A DNA stretch of 62,946 nucleotides from UBA5448 sp045536965 (GCA_045536965.1 JAZSON010000031.1:1-62946); one strand, 5' to 3'. Shown: positions 48,534 to 57,995, counted from the stretch's first letter. Numbers and translations are program-made. Notes: a model not told the origin generated them from the sequence alone.

Positions 48534-50606
48534 ATGAAGAAACTGTTCGCCTGCCTTTTGCTGTTGGCCATGCTTCTTTTGACCGCTTGCGGAGAAGAAG
48601 AACCGATCGAGGATATTCCGTCTGACGACGATACCCCCGCTACCGATTCCTCTGTTTCTCTTTCGGCCACATTGACAGAAATCGGTCAACTGACTTATTC
48701 GGTCCAAGCAAATATTTGCATCGGCGGCAAAGATAAAGATGGCAAGCCCCGTCTTTATTGCGGTGTCAACGGTGATTCATACGCTACCTTTCAAATTGTA
48801 GATCCCCAGAGCGGTAAGCTTTTAAAGACCCATAAGCTTGCAACTGGTAAATCGGTGTATGAACTTTTCGTCCATTCCAGTGGAGACGTGTATATCGCTG
48901 TCAATTCCAGCGCTGCCATTTACCGCTACGATGTCAAAACCGGCTTGGTCGGCTTGGTTATGCAGCTTGACTATTCTCCCACCGCCATGTGCGAGGATGG
49001 TCAGGGCAACATTGTTTGCGGTCTGGTTGGTTCGGATCAATTTTTGTATTACGATTTAAAAAACAATACCACAAAGCTTTATTCGGTACCCAACTTAAAG
49101 GCGGTTGGACAATATGCCACCGCGTACAATAAAAAAGACGGCTCCTATTATGTTGTAAGCCGCGATTCCGAGGGTCACTCGGCTCTTTACCGCTACAAAT
49201 CTCTTGATGAGCGCGGGAAAGACATTTTGCCCGCCAAATACCGCGACATCAAAGCGTATATTTTTGACATCAACATCATTGGCGACCGACTTGTCTGTCA
49301 GACCTCCAACGGCGACATTCAGCTTATGGTCCTCAATCCCACCACGGGAAAGTCGATCGATGTCATTTGCCGTGATACCGATGAAAAAGTCAAGGAAATT
49401 CCTTGTACCATCCGCAGCCTTTCTCCGCTTTCGCCCGACGGTGAATGTTTTTACTTTGCCGATGCCAACCGCAAGATCTGTCGTTACAACCTGACGAATG
49501 ATACCTATCAAACAGTGGCGGGACTTTCCGTTTGGTCGATTGTGCTCAACTGGGATTATTTTAATTATCAAAACGATCTGTGCCTCGTCGGTCTTGACGG
49601 ATACAATGGTGATGCTGTTGAGTACAATATAGATAAAGAAACCGTGCGCCATTTCACCGTCCCTCTCGAAGGATGGGCCACCACCATCGATACCATCGAT
49701 ATGGATGAAAACGGTGTGATTTTCGGCGGCAGTTTGGTTCGTGGTGCAGGAAACTTTGATATAAACAGCGGCGAATCTACCCGTCTTTTGGGTATGCCGG
49801 GTGTCAACGGTATCTGCGCTACTTCCCGGTATGTTTTTTACACCCACGCGGTCAAAGCGGGTGTAGAGGTCTTGGCTTATGACAGATCCAAGCCCTGGAA
49901 CATGACCGATATGACCGCCACCAACCCTTCCCCCGTTTGTACCGTTTCATCCTCCCAGTTCCCCCAGCTTGAGGCCATCACCATGCTTTTGATTCCCGAA
50001 GAAAAGAAGCTGGTTGTCTCTACCGCGCCTGCCGAAGGGGGCACCTCGGGCGCGATTTGTATCATCGATATCGAAACTCTTGACTATACCGTGAAATTCG
50101 ACCTCATTTCGGGTCACATTGTCAAAGCCATGGCGTACAGCGGCGGCAATCTCTATCTTGCCACTTCGTCTGTTGCGGGCGATTCTGCCGCCCAGATGGT
50201 GGTTTGTGATTTGAAAACCGAGCAATATACCTATGTGGGTGATTTGGATCCCAATATGCATGGGGTATATGCGCTGACCGTCGGGAAAGACGGAAAGCTT
50301 TGGGGCGTCGGATATGATTATGTGCTTTTCTCTTACGACACTGCGAAAAACGAGATGATCACTGATCAGAAAATGACGGTGGCTTCGGTCGCTTCCAATG
50401 AAAAGATAGAGCTGGTTTCCACCGATCATTACCTTTACATGAATTGTCGTGGCAATCAAAGTCTTTATGCCATTCGATGGAAGGATCTTTCGCTTCACTT
50501 GGTTAAGACCTCTTGCGGTTTTAATATGCGTCTTGCTCCTGACGGATACTTCTATTTTTCTCGTAATTTCAGTTTATTTAAGGTAAAGGTAACCGAAAAT
50601 GCTTAA
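48534..50606 (+). CDS. Lipoprotein with beta-propeller-like repeats
   Basis: The 690-residue protein has a lipoprotein signal ending LLTAC (Cys19) and an acidic/threonine linker. A long region of repeated short beta strands follows with aromatic-Gly patterns of propeller blades (VYIAVNSSAAIYRYDVKTG, LYLATSSVAGDS, LWGVGYDYVLFSYDTAKNE). It probably forms one or two propellers outside the membrane, binding a ligand or partner. The catalytic function is unknown. AAAGGGA precedes the ATG. Its stop overlaps the start of rpiB by eight bases. Confidence 0.75.
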   Translation: MKKLFACLLLLAMLLLTACGEEEPIEDIPSDDDTPATDSSVSLSATLTEIGQLTYSVQANICIGGKDKDGKPRLYCGVNGDSYATFQIVDPQSGKLLKTHKLATGKSVYELFVHSSGDVYIAVNSSAAIYRYDVKTGLVGLVMQLDYSPTAMCEDGQGNIVCGLVGSDQFLYYDLKNNTTKLYSVPNLKAVGQYATAYNKKDGSYYVVSRDSEGHSALYRYKSLDERGKDILPAKYRDIKAYIFDINIIGDRLVCQTSNGDIQLMVLNPTTGKSIDVICRDTDEKVKEIPCTIRSLSPLSPDGECFYFADANRKICRYNLTNDTYQTVAGLSVWSIVLNWDYFNYQNDLCLVGLDGYNGDAVEYNIDKETVRHFTVPLEGWATTIDTIDMDENGVIFGGSLVRGAGNFDINSGESTRLLGMPGVNGICATSRYVFYTHAVKAGVEVLAYDRSKPWNMTDMTATNPSPVCTVSSSQFPQLEAITMLLIPEEKKLVVSTAPAEGGTSGAICIIDIETLDYTVKFDLISGHIVKAMAYSGGNLYLATSSVAGDSAAQMVVCDLKTEQYTYVGDLDPNMHGVYALTVGKDGKLWGVGYDYVLFSYDTAKNEMITDQKMTVASVASNEKIELVSTDHYLYMNCRGNQSLYAIRWKDLSLHLVKTSCGFNMRLAPDGYFYFSRNFSLFKVKVTENA

Positions 50607-51051
50607 CAATGTAGAAAAAATCACCATTGCCGTTGGCTGTGATCATGCAGGCTATGAATTAAAACGTGATATGGTGGAGTTCTTGGAAGAAAAGGGCTAT
50701 CACTGTGTTGATTTTGGTTGCAACGGAGAAAACGTGCATTACCCCATCCATGCAGAAGCGGTTTGCGGCGAAGTGCTTTCCCATCGTGCCGCTTTCGGCC
50801 TACTCTTTTGCGGAACGGGGGTTGGCATGATGATGTGCGCGGGTAAGCACAAGGGCATCCGTGCCATGCTTGCAAGCGATCCCTTCTCGGTTTCCAAGTC
50901 CAGAGGGCACAACAACGCAAACGTATTGTGTCTGGGCGGCAGAGTCCTTTCGCTTGATGAGGCAAAGGAATTGACCATGCTCTTTTTGACCACCGAATTT
51001 GAAGGCGGCCGTCACCAAGAGCGCATCGAAATGTTTGACGAAATTATTTGA
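50599..51051 (+). CDS. rpiB: Ribose-5-phosphate isomerase B
   Basis: It interconverts ribose 5-phosphate and ribulose 5-phosphate in the pentose-phosphate pathway. The 150-residue protein has AVGCDHAGYELK at the N-terminus (Asp15/His16), the catalytic Cys71 in the FCGTGVGM anion-hole loop, and the SVSKSRGHNNANVLCLGGR block. All are typical of the RpiB/LacAB family and favour RpiB by length. Its start overlaps the lipoprotein stop by eight bases. The SRP RNA stem begins eight bases after its stop. Confidence 0.95.
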   Translation: MLNNVEKITIAVGCDHAGYELKRDMVEFLEEKGYHCVDFGCNGENVHYPIHAEAVCGEVLSHRAAFGLLFCGTGVGMMMCAGKHKGIRAMLASDPFSVSKSRGHNNANVLCLGGRVLSLDEAKELTMLFLTTEFEGGRHQERIEMFDEII

Positions 51052-51058
51052 ATATACA

Positions 51059-51359
51059 ACAGGATACAAAATAAGACCGTGCTATCCGGGGAGCCAGCGG
51101 TGCCCTGCACCTGCAATCCGCTATAGCGGGGGAGAATGCCTTGTTTGAGGGTCGGCCTCGGGTGGCCAGCGCCGAGAGTAGGATGTTGAGAAATGGGTCC
51201 TGTGCAATGAAACGCCGTGAACCATGTCAGGTGGGGAACCAAGCAGCATTAAGCGGTTAGTTTCATGTGCCGCAGATTTACCTGTTTTGAGTTTTACTTT
51301 CGGGACGCGCGCCTCAGTCCGTATTCGAAGCAAGGGCACGGTCTTGTTTTGTATCCTGT
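51059..51359 (+). ncRNA. ffs: Signal recognition particle RNA (large, Bacillus-type)
   Basis: The segment contains the universal SRP RNA elements. A 5' Alu-type part includes CCGGGGAGCCAGCGGTGCCCTG. The conserved apical loop region is GAACCATGTCAGGTGGGGAACC followed by AAGCAGCATTAAGCGG. The 3' strand ends in TTCATGTGCCGCAG. A 24-bp terminal helix pairs 51059-51082 with 51336-51359 with one G-U. The mature RNA probably runs about 51073-51345, and the ends outside may be trimmed by RNase III. It is followed directly by dnaX, the common Firmicutes order. No separate promoter is obvious. Confidence 0.95.
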
Positions 51360-51375
51360 ATTCGGAGGAAATGCC

Positions 51376-52887
51376 ATGTATCAGGCGTTATACCGCAAAT
51401 GGCGTCCCCGCGTTTTCGCGGATGTCTACGGCCGTGACCATATTACCGCCGTTTTGCGCCAACAACTACTCGAGGATAAGCTTTCACACGCTTATCTTTT
51501 TTGCGGTACCCGCGGTACGGGTAAGACCACATGCGCTAAGATTTTAGCCAAGGCTGTCAACTGCGAAAATCCCCAAAACGGCGATCCTTGTAATCAGTGC
51601 GCCGCCTGCGTCGGTATCGATAACGGTTCGGTGCTTGATGTGGTGGAGATGGATGCCGCAAGTAACAATGGTGTCGAGGATATTCGTTCCTTGTGCGATG
51701 AACTGCTTTATCTGCCCAGTCAGGTAAAAAAGCGCGTTTACATTATCGACGAAGTTCATATGCTTTCCATCAGCGCTTTCAACGCCATCTTAAAGACATT
51801 GGAGGAACCGCCCGCGCACGTTCTCTTTATCCTTGCAACCACCGATAAAAATAAAATTCCTCCCACCGTTTTATCCCGTTGCCAGCGCTTTGATTTCCAA
51901 AGAATCAAACCCGAAGTTATTGCCGACCGCGTGATGGAGGTCGCAAAAGCAGAGGATATTCCTCTTTCTCGTGAGGGCGCAATGGTCATTGCCCGCTCGT
52001 CGGATGGCGCCATGCGCGATGCTTTGACCCTGCTGGAAAGCTGTATGGGACACAAGGAACCTCTCGATGCGCAGCTTGTCACGTCCTTGCTCGGTTTGCC
52101 CGATCGCCAAATGGTTCTGGATGCCCTCAAGGCAGTTTCTGCCCGCGACATCGGTGGCGTTCTTACCGTATTTGATACCATTTATACAGCGCGCGGGGAC
52201 ATTAAATCCTTTATTTTCGATCTGATTTCCCTCCTTCGCGACTGTTTGATGTCCATTGCAGTTAAAAATCCCGAAATTTATCTTGAATGTGCCAAATACG
52301 AGGCGGATGAAATTTCATCCCTTGCCTCTGCTTTGACGGGGGAACGCATCCAGTACATGATGCGCACCGCCCAAGACCTTCTTTTGCGCTTTGACTATTT
52401 GGGGAGCGCCAAGCGCGCTTCGCTGGAAGCGATGCTTGTGCGGCTTTGCGATGAATCCCTTTTGGATACCAATGCCGCCCTGCTTGCCCGCATATCCGCC
52501 CTTGAGCAGGGGAGTGTGGTTGAGCAAAAACCGCAGACCGTGACCCCACCGCCTCCCAAAAAAGAAAAAACCGAGACCCCCAAGGCGGATGTTGCATCCC
52601 CGACCGCCTCGGTTCGCAAACCCTTTGAACAACAAATGCTGCTTTTGCAAAAATTGACAGAAAACCCGATGCTTTCGGCGTTTTTGCGTAACATTTCGTT
52701 TTATGAAGAAAAAGGCCGTTTGTTGGTCATCGGTGAAAACTTTACCATTTCCATATTAAAAGAAGAACCCTATGCGACACTCATTTCGGATGCCGCAAAG
52801 CAGATCAGTCCCGTGCTGACGGATGTTGTATTTATTTCGTCTGAAACCGCCGCCAAGCAAAATGATTTGGCCGCATTTGTCGATTAA
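51376..52887 (+). CDS. dnaX: DNA polymerase III gamma/tau subunit
   Basis: DnaX is the clamp-loader ATPase. The 503-residue protein has MYQALYRKWRP at the start, Walker A GTRGTGKTT (44-52), zinc cysteines 63, 72, 75 and 78, Walker B with the DEVHML box, and the arginine-bearing sensor region. A short C-terminal tau-like part (about 380-503) follows a basic/proline linker. ATG 51376 has CGGAGG seven bases upstream; an upstream in-frame ATG lies inside the SRP RNA. It starts 17 bases after the SRP RNA stem. Confidence 0.96.
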   Translation: MYQALYRKWRPRVFADVYGRDHITAVLRQQLLEDKLSHAYLFCGTRGTGKTTCAKILAKAVNCENPQNGDPCNQCAACVGIDNGSVLDVVEMDAASNNGVEDIRSLCDELLYLPSQVKKRVYIIDEVHMLSISAFNAILKTLEEPPAHVLFILATTDKNKIPPTVLSRCQRFDFQRIKPEVIADRVMEVAKAEDIPLSREGAMVIARSSDGAMRDALTLLESCMGHKEPLDAQLVTSLLGLPDRQMVLDALKAVSARDIGGVLTVFDTIYTARGDIKSFIFDLISLLRDCLMSIAVKNPEIYLECAKYEADEISSLASALTGERIQYMMRTAQDLLLRFDYLGSAKRASLEAMLVRLCDESLLDTNAALLARISALEQGSVVEQKPQTVTPPPPKKEKTETPKADVASPTASVRKPFEQQMLLLQKLTENPMLSAFLRNISFYEEKGRLLVIGENFTISILKEEPYATLISDAAKQISPVLTDVVFISSETAAKQNDLAAFVD

Positions 52888-52905
52888 ACGAAAGGAAGTA
52901 ATGTT

Positions 52906-53253
52906 ATGAAAGCAAGATTGCCGCAAGGAATGGGCGGAGGCCCCTCGAATATGAATGCCATGCTCAGACAGGCGCAAAAAATGCAGGAGGACATGGCCGC
53001 GCTGCAGGAAGATTTGAACAGCCGTGAATATGATGTGCAAGCAGGCGGCGGTATGGTCTCTTTGAAGATCAGCGGTACAAAAGAAGTCCTTGCTCTTGAG
53101 ATTAACCCCGATATCATTGATCCCGATGATCCCGAAACTTTGCAGGACATTCTCATTGCCGCCTTCAACGAAGGTGTCAAGAGGGTGGAGGAGACCAATA
53201 AAAAAGAAATGGAAAGCATAACGGGCGCCCTCAATATGCCCGGTCTTTTCTGA
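52906..53253 (+). CDS. YbaB/EbfC nucleoid-associated protein
   Basis: The 115-residue protein has the family's N-terminal helix (MNAMLRQAQKMQEDMAALQEDL), a beta sheet with GGGMVSLKISGTKEVLALEINP and a C-terminal helix (DILIAAFNEGVKRVEE). It binds DNA and is usually encoded between dnaX and recR, exactly as here. AAAGGAAG precedes the ATG. It is 19 bases after dnaX and one base ahead of recR. Confidence 0.96.
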   Translation: MKARLPQGMGGGPSNMNAMLRQAQKMQEDMAALQEDLNSREYDVQAGGGMVSLKISGTKEVLALEINPDIIDPDDPETLQDILIAAFNEGVKRVEETNKKEMESITGALNMPGLF

Positions 53254-53254
53254 T

Positions 53255-53851
53255 ATGGCAAAATCCATTCAGCCTCTCGATAAATTGGTCGACTGCTTTC
53301 GGCATCTGCCGGGTGTCGGTACCAAATCGGCCCAGCGCATGGCTTTTGCCGTGCTGGATATGACTGACGAGGATGCCGCGGCCTTTGCCGCATCCATTTT
53401 GGCGGCCAAACAGAAGATCAGCCGATGCACCCTTTGCGGTGACATCTGTGAGGGAGAAATCTGCTCTGTCTGCGCCGATATGGCCAGAAATCGCAGTGTC
53501 ATCTGTGTGGTGGAGGATTCTCGTGATGTGGCGGCTCTTGAAAAAATGAGAGAATACCGCGGCCTGTATCATGTGCTCGGCGGCCTCATTTCTCCTGCCG
53601 ACGGCATCGGTCCCGAGAGACTTCGTATCAAAGAACTGCTCTCCCGCTTGGACGAGAGCGTTTCCGAGGTGATTCTCGCCACCAATCCCAGTATTGAGGG
53701 GGAGGCCTCCGCCATGTATATTGCCAAACTGATCAAACCGCTCGGAGTCAAAACCACCCGCCTTGCTTATGGTATTCCCGTTGGCGGTGAGTTGCAATAC
53801 GCCGACGATATGACCTTGATGCGCGCCATCGAGGGCAGACGTGAAATTTAA
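53255..53851 (+). CDS. recR: Recombination protein RecR
   Basis: RecR works with RecF/RecO to load RecA at single-strand gaps. The 198-residue protein shows a helix-hairpin-helix (HLPGVGTKSAQRMAF), a zinc finger with Cys58, 61, 70 and 73 (CTLCGDICEGEICSVC) and a Toprim domain (VCVVEDSRDVAAL). A C-terminal Walker-B-like part with RLAYGIPVGGELQYADDMTL follows. Length is typical. It starts immediately after the YbaB stop. Confidence 0.97.
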   Translation: MAKSIQPLDKLVDCFRHLPGVGTKSAQRMAFAVLDMTDEDAAAFAASILAAKQKISRCTLCGDICEGEICSVCADMARNRSVICVVEDSRDVAALEKMREYRGLYHVLGGLISPADGIGPERLRIKELLSRLDESVSEVILATNPSIEGEASAMYIAKLIKPLGVKTTRLAYGIPVGGELQYADDMTLMRAIEGRREI

Positions 53852-53864
53852 CTTGGAGTAACCT

Positions 53865-55304
53865 ATGAACAGTGAAAAACAGGACGGCTTTTTCGGTCGA
53901 ATCAGGATGACGGCGGAGTCGGATGAACGGGTCAAACCATCCGCAACCCTTTCCGCTTGCACCCTTTTTACCTATTCCGAATCGCCATCCTCTTTTTTTA
54001 TCGCAAAACTCTCGTATTTTCTCTTCATATGTGTTTTGATCTTCGGGGCAAAAGTGACCGAGGGAACAAAAATGATGGCAATGCCGATTACGGCATTGCT
54101 CCTTGTCGTTTTGTTTCTACCTCTGCTTGTTTTTTCTTTTCGCTCCCTTTTTTCCAAAACTTTTACTGCTGACGGTATGTTTGCCTCTCTTTTCGGCGCC
54201 TTTTTTCTTATCTTGAACAGACCGCTTCTCGCCATCGGCTTTTTGTTTGTTTTTCATGTTTTTGATACCGTCTCCTATTTGCTTTTATATCGCGCGACCG
54301 CCATTTCTTTTACGCCTATTCCTCTTACGCCCATGAAATTTGTTCACTGCGCCGCTCCCGGGAAATGCAGCATCGGAGATACCATCATTCTGACCCAAGG
54401 TGATTTTGTACCTGCCGACGGTCGTGTGGTCAGTGGTGAGTGCTCTGCTGATTCCAAGGCTTTTTTGAGAGATCGTGCGGTTTTTCGTGTGGGTGATTTG
54501 TTAAGACAGGGATTTGTTTTGACTGAGGGATCGGTGCAGATTACCCTTACAGCCCTGCCGTCATCTTCCTATTTTTCTCTTTATCGAAGCCGCGTAAGCG
54601 CTTTGATGTATGATGCTTTGTTTGACAAAAAAAGAAAACGCCACCAAATCGCCTTTTCTTCTTTGCTATCACTCGCCGGTGCGGTTTTGACGCTGTTATC
54701 GGTATTTCGTATCCTTGCGCCTCATTCGTTATATCCCTTCGTTTTTGTTCTGGCGGGGTTGTCTTTGTCGTGTATTCCGCGTGTTATGCTTTGTTTTGTC
54801 CTCCGTGCCTTAAAAGAGTGTATGCGCATCGGATTTATTCCCGCAACATCCAAAATCCTGACCGATGACGCCTTTCCATTTGAAGAACTGCTTGATTTGG
54901 CTTTACATACTTCACCCCAAACTGACGATGCTTTCATCGCTGTCAAATCAAAAGGGGAGGCGCGGTGCCTTTCGAGTGAATCGTCGCCCCTGCAATACAT
55001 GGCCGCCAAACGTCACTGCGATACCACCCTTGTGGCATTGACGGTATATTCCACCGAGGGTTTATCCGAGGGAGCCTCGGTTTTTCATCAACCGCCCTCT
55101 GCGGTACTGCCCATCGTCAAATCGCTTCACTGTCGGCTTGGTAAAAAACTTTTGTTATTTAGAATCATTGATTTGCTTTTACTTGTGTCCGCTCTATCTT
55201 TAGCGGCGCTTACCCACTCAACGCTTTTGCTGTTACTGCCTTTTGGTTTTATATATGTTTTGGTTTTCTTACTTTCATTTTTAAACGGGAGGAAAATGCA
55301 TTGA
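53865..55304 (+). CDS. Membrane protein with a P-type-ATPase actuator-like segment but no catalytic domain
   Basis: This 479-residue protein has about six to eight membrane helices. Between the first helix block (about 45-145) and the second (about 255-320) lies a segment reading IGDTIILTQGDFVPADGRVVSGECSADSKAFL, which matches the actuator domain of P-type ATPases (GD..P..PADG..). The usual TGES is absent, and nothing like the DKTGT phosphorylation motif or the hinge/TGD motifs occurs. A further helix pair closes the protein at 428-470. It therefore cannot be a pump and may be a structural or regulatory relic. It lies between recR and rsmE, 13 bases and an overlap away. Confidence 0.6.
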   Translation: MNSEKQDGFFGRIRMTAESDERVKPSATLSACTLFTYSESPSSFFIAKLSYFLFICVLIFGAKVTEGTKMMAMPITALLLVVLFLPLLVFSFRSLFSKTFTADGMFASLFGAFFLILNRPLLAIGFLFVFHVFDTVSYLLLYRATAISFTPIPLTPMKFVHCAAPGKCSIGDTIILTQGDFVPADGRVVSGECSADSKAFLRDRAVFRVGDLLRQGFVLTEGSVQITLTALPSSSYFSLYRSRVSALMYDALFDKKRKRHQIAFSSLLSLAGAVLTLLSVFRILAPHSLYPFVFVLAGLSLSCIPRVMLCFVLRALKECMRIGFIPATSKILTDDAFPFEELLDLALHTSPQTDDAFIAVKSKGEARCLSSESSPLQYMAAKRHCDTTLVALTVYSTEGLSEGASVFHQPPSAVLPIVKSLHCRLGKKLLLFRIIDLLLLVSALSLAALTHSTLLLLLPFGFIYVLVFLLSFLNGRKMH

Positions 55305-56044
55305 GACGTTTTTTTATATCCAATGCAATGTCCGATGGGATTTGCGGTGTCGGCGCAACTTTTGATATTGCGGGAAGTGATGCCCAGCATATCTCCCGCG
55401 TTTTGCGTATGCGCGAGGGGGATGAAATTTTGGTCTGCGATATGGCCAAACGGCAATTTATTTGTGTTATACGCGATTTTTCCTCCGAAACCGTAACGGT
55501 AGAGGTCAAAGAGATCAGAAGTGATTGTCCCGATGTCGATTATAAAGTCACCCTTTATCAAGCACTCATCAAAGGCGATAAGATGGACAGCGTTGTCCGC
55601 CATGCCGTTGAACTCGGGGTCGATTCCATCGTGCCCGTTTTGTGCGAGCGCTGTGTCAGTACGCCGGACCAAGCGGGGCTTTTGAAAAAAATCGACCGGT
55701 GGCAGAGGATCGCAACCGAGGCCGCCAAGCAATGCGGACGGGGAGAGGTGCCGACCGTGGAGGACGGGATTTCCTTTGCGGATATGCTTTCCCGCATGGA
55801 AGGGAAAGAGGGGGCTTTTTTGTGTTATGAGGGAGAGGAACAAAAAAGCATTCGCGAGGTTATATCCGACGTTTCTTCTCCGTTTAGCTTCTTTATCGGG
55901 CCGGAAGGCGGGCTTTCAAGCGGCGAAGTGGAAGCGGCGCATTCCAGAAATATTCCCACTGTCGGTTTGGGTCGTCTCATTCTCCGCACCGAAACGGCGG
56001 GCCTTGCCGTGCTTTCCATGATTTTGTACGAAAAATCCCTTTGA
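55301..56044 (+). CDS. rsmE: 16S rRNA (uracil-1498-N3)-methyltransferase
   Basis: RsmE methylates U1498 of 16S rRNA with SAM. The 247-residue SPOUT-class protein begins MRRFFISNAM from TTG 55301 and has an N-terminal PUA-like part (GSDAQHISRVLRMREGDEILVCD). The SPOUT core includes KGDKMDSVVRHAVELGVDSIVPVLCERC, then ATEAAKQCGRGEVP and FIGPEGGLSSGEV, and finishes with LGRLILRTETAGLAVLSM, the knot region. GGGAGG lies just upstream. The start overlaps the previous stop by four bases. Confidence 0.95.
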   Translation: MRRFFISNAMSDGICGVGATFDIAGSDAQHISRVLRMREGDEILVCDMAKRQFICVIRDFSSETVTVEVKEIRSDCPDVDYKVTLYQALIKGDKMDSVVRHAVELGVDSIVPVLCERCVSTPDQAGLLKKIDRWQRIATEAAKQCGRGEVPTVEDGISFADMLSRMEGKEGAFLCYEGEEQKSIREVISDVSSPFSFFIGPEGGLSSGEVEAAHSRNIPTVGLGRLILRTETAGLAVLSMILYEKSL

Positions 56045-56122
56045 ATTTTTTATATGGACTGTTTTTTTGCTATATAAAACAAAAAAGTGTTGTTTTATTT
56101 TTATGTTTTTTTCAAAATGTAC

Positions 56123-56151
56123 TTGAAATTATTGTAATTATTATGTATAAT
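56123..56151 (+). promoter_or_regulatory. Promoter of the PucR/ftsEX group
   Basis: TTGAAA (56123-56128) and TATAAT (56146-56151) are exactly 17 bases apart in an AT-rich region, 50 bases before the PucR-type gene. Confidence 0.8.
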
Positions 56152-56201
56152 GAACTATAATGTTTGTATAAAACAACCAAACCAGCGGAGGGACAAGATA
56201 A

Positions 56202-57287
56202 ATGTCGAATAAATTGTTTCAAAATTTTATAAATAAAATGAAGGATTCCGTCGACCGAAATATTGGTGTGATGGATGAAAGCGCGACTGTGGTTGCGTCC
56301 ACTGATTCGACCGAAATCGGCGAGACCAGTTCGCTTGTGAAAGAAGAGTTGGTCTTCACCTCTGATGTATTTTATTTAAACGATGTTACCTATAAGCCGT
56401 TCACCACTCATGGTAAATTGGAGTACATCGTTTATGTTGAGGGAACCGATCAAACCGCCAATCAACTGGCCTCAGTTCTTTGCGCCTCTCTTTCAAGCAT
56501 CAAATCGCTGTATGATGAAAAGTACGACATGGTCGTTCTCATCAAAAATATCATTTTGGATAACATACTTCCCAGTGATATTTATGTCAAGTCCAAAGAA
56601 TTTCGCTTAAATAACAACATTTTCCGTTGTGTTTTCCTGATTCGCTTCATTGAAAAAGGAGATGCTGTTCCGCTTGACATCATTCAGAATATGTTCCCCG
56701 ATAAAAACAAGGACTATGTGGTCGGTGTCGGCGAGGATGATGTAGTTTTAGTCAGAGAATTCAGAAACTCCGTCGAATCCAAAGAGCTTGAAGCCATGGC
56801 GAAAACCATTTTGGATACCCTCAATGCCGAATTTTTCTTGAAAGCCGTTGTGGGTATCGGTACAGTAGTCGATATCATCAAGGATCTTGCGCGTTCCTAT
56901 AAAGAAGCGCAGGTTGCCATTGAAGTCGGCAAGGTCTTCGAAATTGAAAAATCTGTCATCAGCTATGAAAACCTCGGCATCGGTCGTCTCATTTATCAGC
57001 TACCCACCACTTTGTGCGAAATGTTTTTGCATGAAGTTTTCAAAAAAGGCTCGATTGATTCGCTTGACCGCGAAACTCTGATCACCATTCAAGCATTCTT
57101 TGAAAACAATTTGAATGTCTCAGAAACCTCCCGTAAACTCTTTGTCCATCGCAACACTTTGGTTTACAGACTTGAAAAGATTCGTAAGTTGACAGGACTT
57201 GACCTGCGTGAGTTTGATCACGCCATTACCTTTAAGGTCGCCTTGATGGTCAAGAAATACCTCTCTTCAAAACCTGCCAAGTATTGA
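56202..57287 (+). CDS. PucR/CdaR-family transcription regulator
   Basis: The 361-residue protein has an N-terminal sensory region (about 1-200) and a GGDEF-like/central part. A C-terminal PucR-type HTH lies at about 300-355 (LNVSETSRKLFVHRNTLVYRLEKI). This Fis-like helix-turn-helix is the hallmark of CdaR/PucR regulators. It has a consensus promoter and stands directly before ftsE, 18 bases apart. The regulator may control ftsEX and the M23 hydrolase as one unit; that is inferred from the order. Confidence 0.9.
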   Translation: MSNKLFQNFINKMKDSVDRNIGVMDESATVVASTDSTEIGETSSLVKEELVFTSDVFYLNDVTYKPFTTHGKLEYIVYVEGTDQTANQLASVLCASLSSIKSLYDEKYDMVVLIKNIILDNILPSDIYVKSKEFRLNNNIFRCVFLIRFIEKGDAVPLDIIQNMFPDKNKDYVVGVGEDDVVLVREFRNSVESKELEAMAKTILDTLNAEFFLKAVVGIGTVVDIIKDLARSYKEAQVAIEVGKVFEIEKSVISYENLGIGRLIYQLPTTLCEMFLHEVFKKGSIDSLDRETLITIQAFFENNLNVSETSRKLFVHRNTLVYRLEKIRKLTGLDLREFDHAITFKVALMVKKYLSSKPAKY

Positions 57288-57305
57288 GAAAGCGAAAGAA
57301 CAAAC

Positions 57306-57995
57306 ATGATTGAACTGAACCAGGTAACCAAGATCTACCCGAATCAGACCATCGCACTCAACGATGTCAGTTTAAAAATCGACGACGGTGAATTTGTCTT
57401 TATTGTTGGTGCATCCGGTTCGGGCAAAACAACCCTGACAAAACTGTTGATATGTGAAGAAGAATTGACTTCGGGATCCCTGCGTGTCGGGAAATATCAA
57501 CTTGATAAGATCAAAAAAAGGCAGATTCCCTATCTTCGCCGCACCATCGGCATCGTTTTTCAGGATTTTCGACTTCTTCCAAAAATGACGGTGTTTGATA
57601 ATGTTGCCTTTGCCATGCGTGTAGTCGGAGAGTCGGGGCGCGTGATTAAAAACCGTGTTATGCGTTTTTTAAGAATCGTCAACTTGGAAGATAAGGCCGA
57701 TTCCTTTCCGCATCAGCTTTCGGGCGGTCAGAAGCAGCGGGTTGCCATTGCCCGCGCCCTTGTGAACAATCCCGACATCATCATTGCCGACGAGCCGACG
57801 GGTAACATCGACCCGCTCATGACGGTCGAAATGATGGAACTTCTTTTGAAAATTCATGATCTGGGAAAAACCGTGGTTGTCATTACCCACAACCGCAATG
57901 TAGTCGACTATTATAACAAACGTGTCGTTGTTTTGCAGGACGGCGAGGTTAAGCAGGATCGTGTCGGCGGAATGTATGACGAGGTGCAAGCATGA
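57306..57995 (+). CDS. ftsE: Cell-division ATP-binding protein FtsE
   Basis: FtsE is the ATPase of the FtsEX complex that activates wall hydrolases at the septum or along the wall. The 229-residue protein has Walker A GASGSGKTT (35-43), the ABC signature LSGGQKQRVAIARAL and Walker B IIIADEPTGNID with a downstream switch histidine in VVITHN. The opening MIELNQVTKIYPNQTIALNDVSLKI is typical FtsE. It overlaps ftsX by four bases. Confidence 0.96.
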   Translation: MIELNQVTKIYPNQTIALNDVSLKIDDGEFVFIVGASGSGKTTLTKLLICEEELTSGSLRVGKYQLDKIKKRQIPYLRRTIGIVFQDFRLLPKMTVFDNVAFAMRVVGESGRVIKNRVMRFLRIVNLEDKADSFPHQLSGGQKQRVAIARALVNNPDIIIADEPTGNIDPLMTVEMMELLLKIHDLGKTVVVITHNRNVVDYYNKRVVVLQDGEVKQDRVGGMYDEVQA

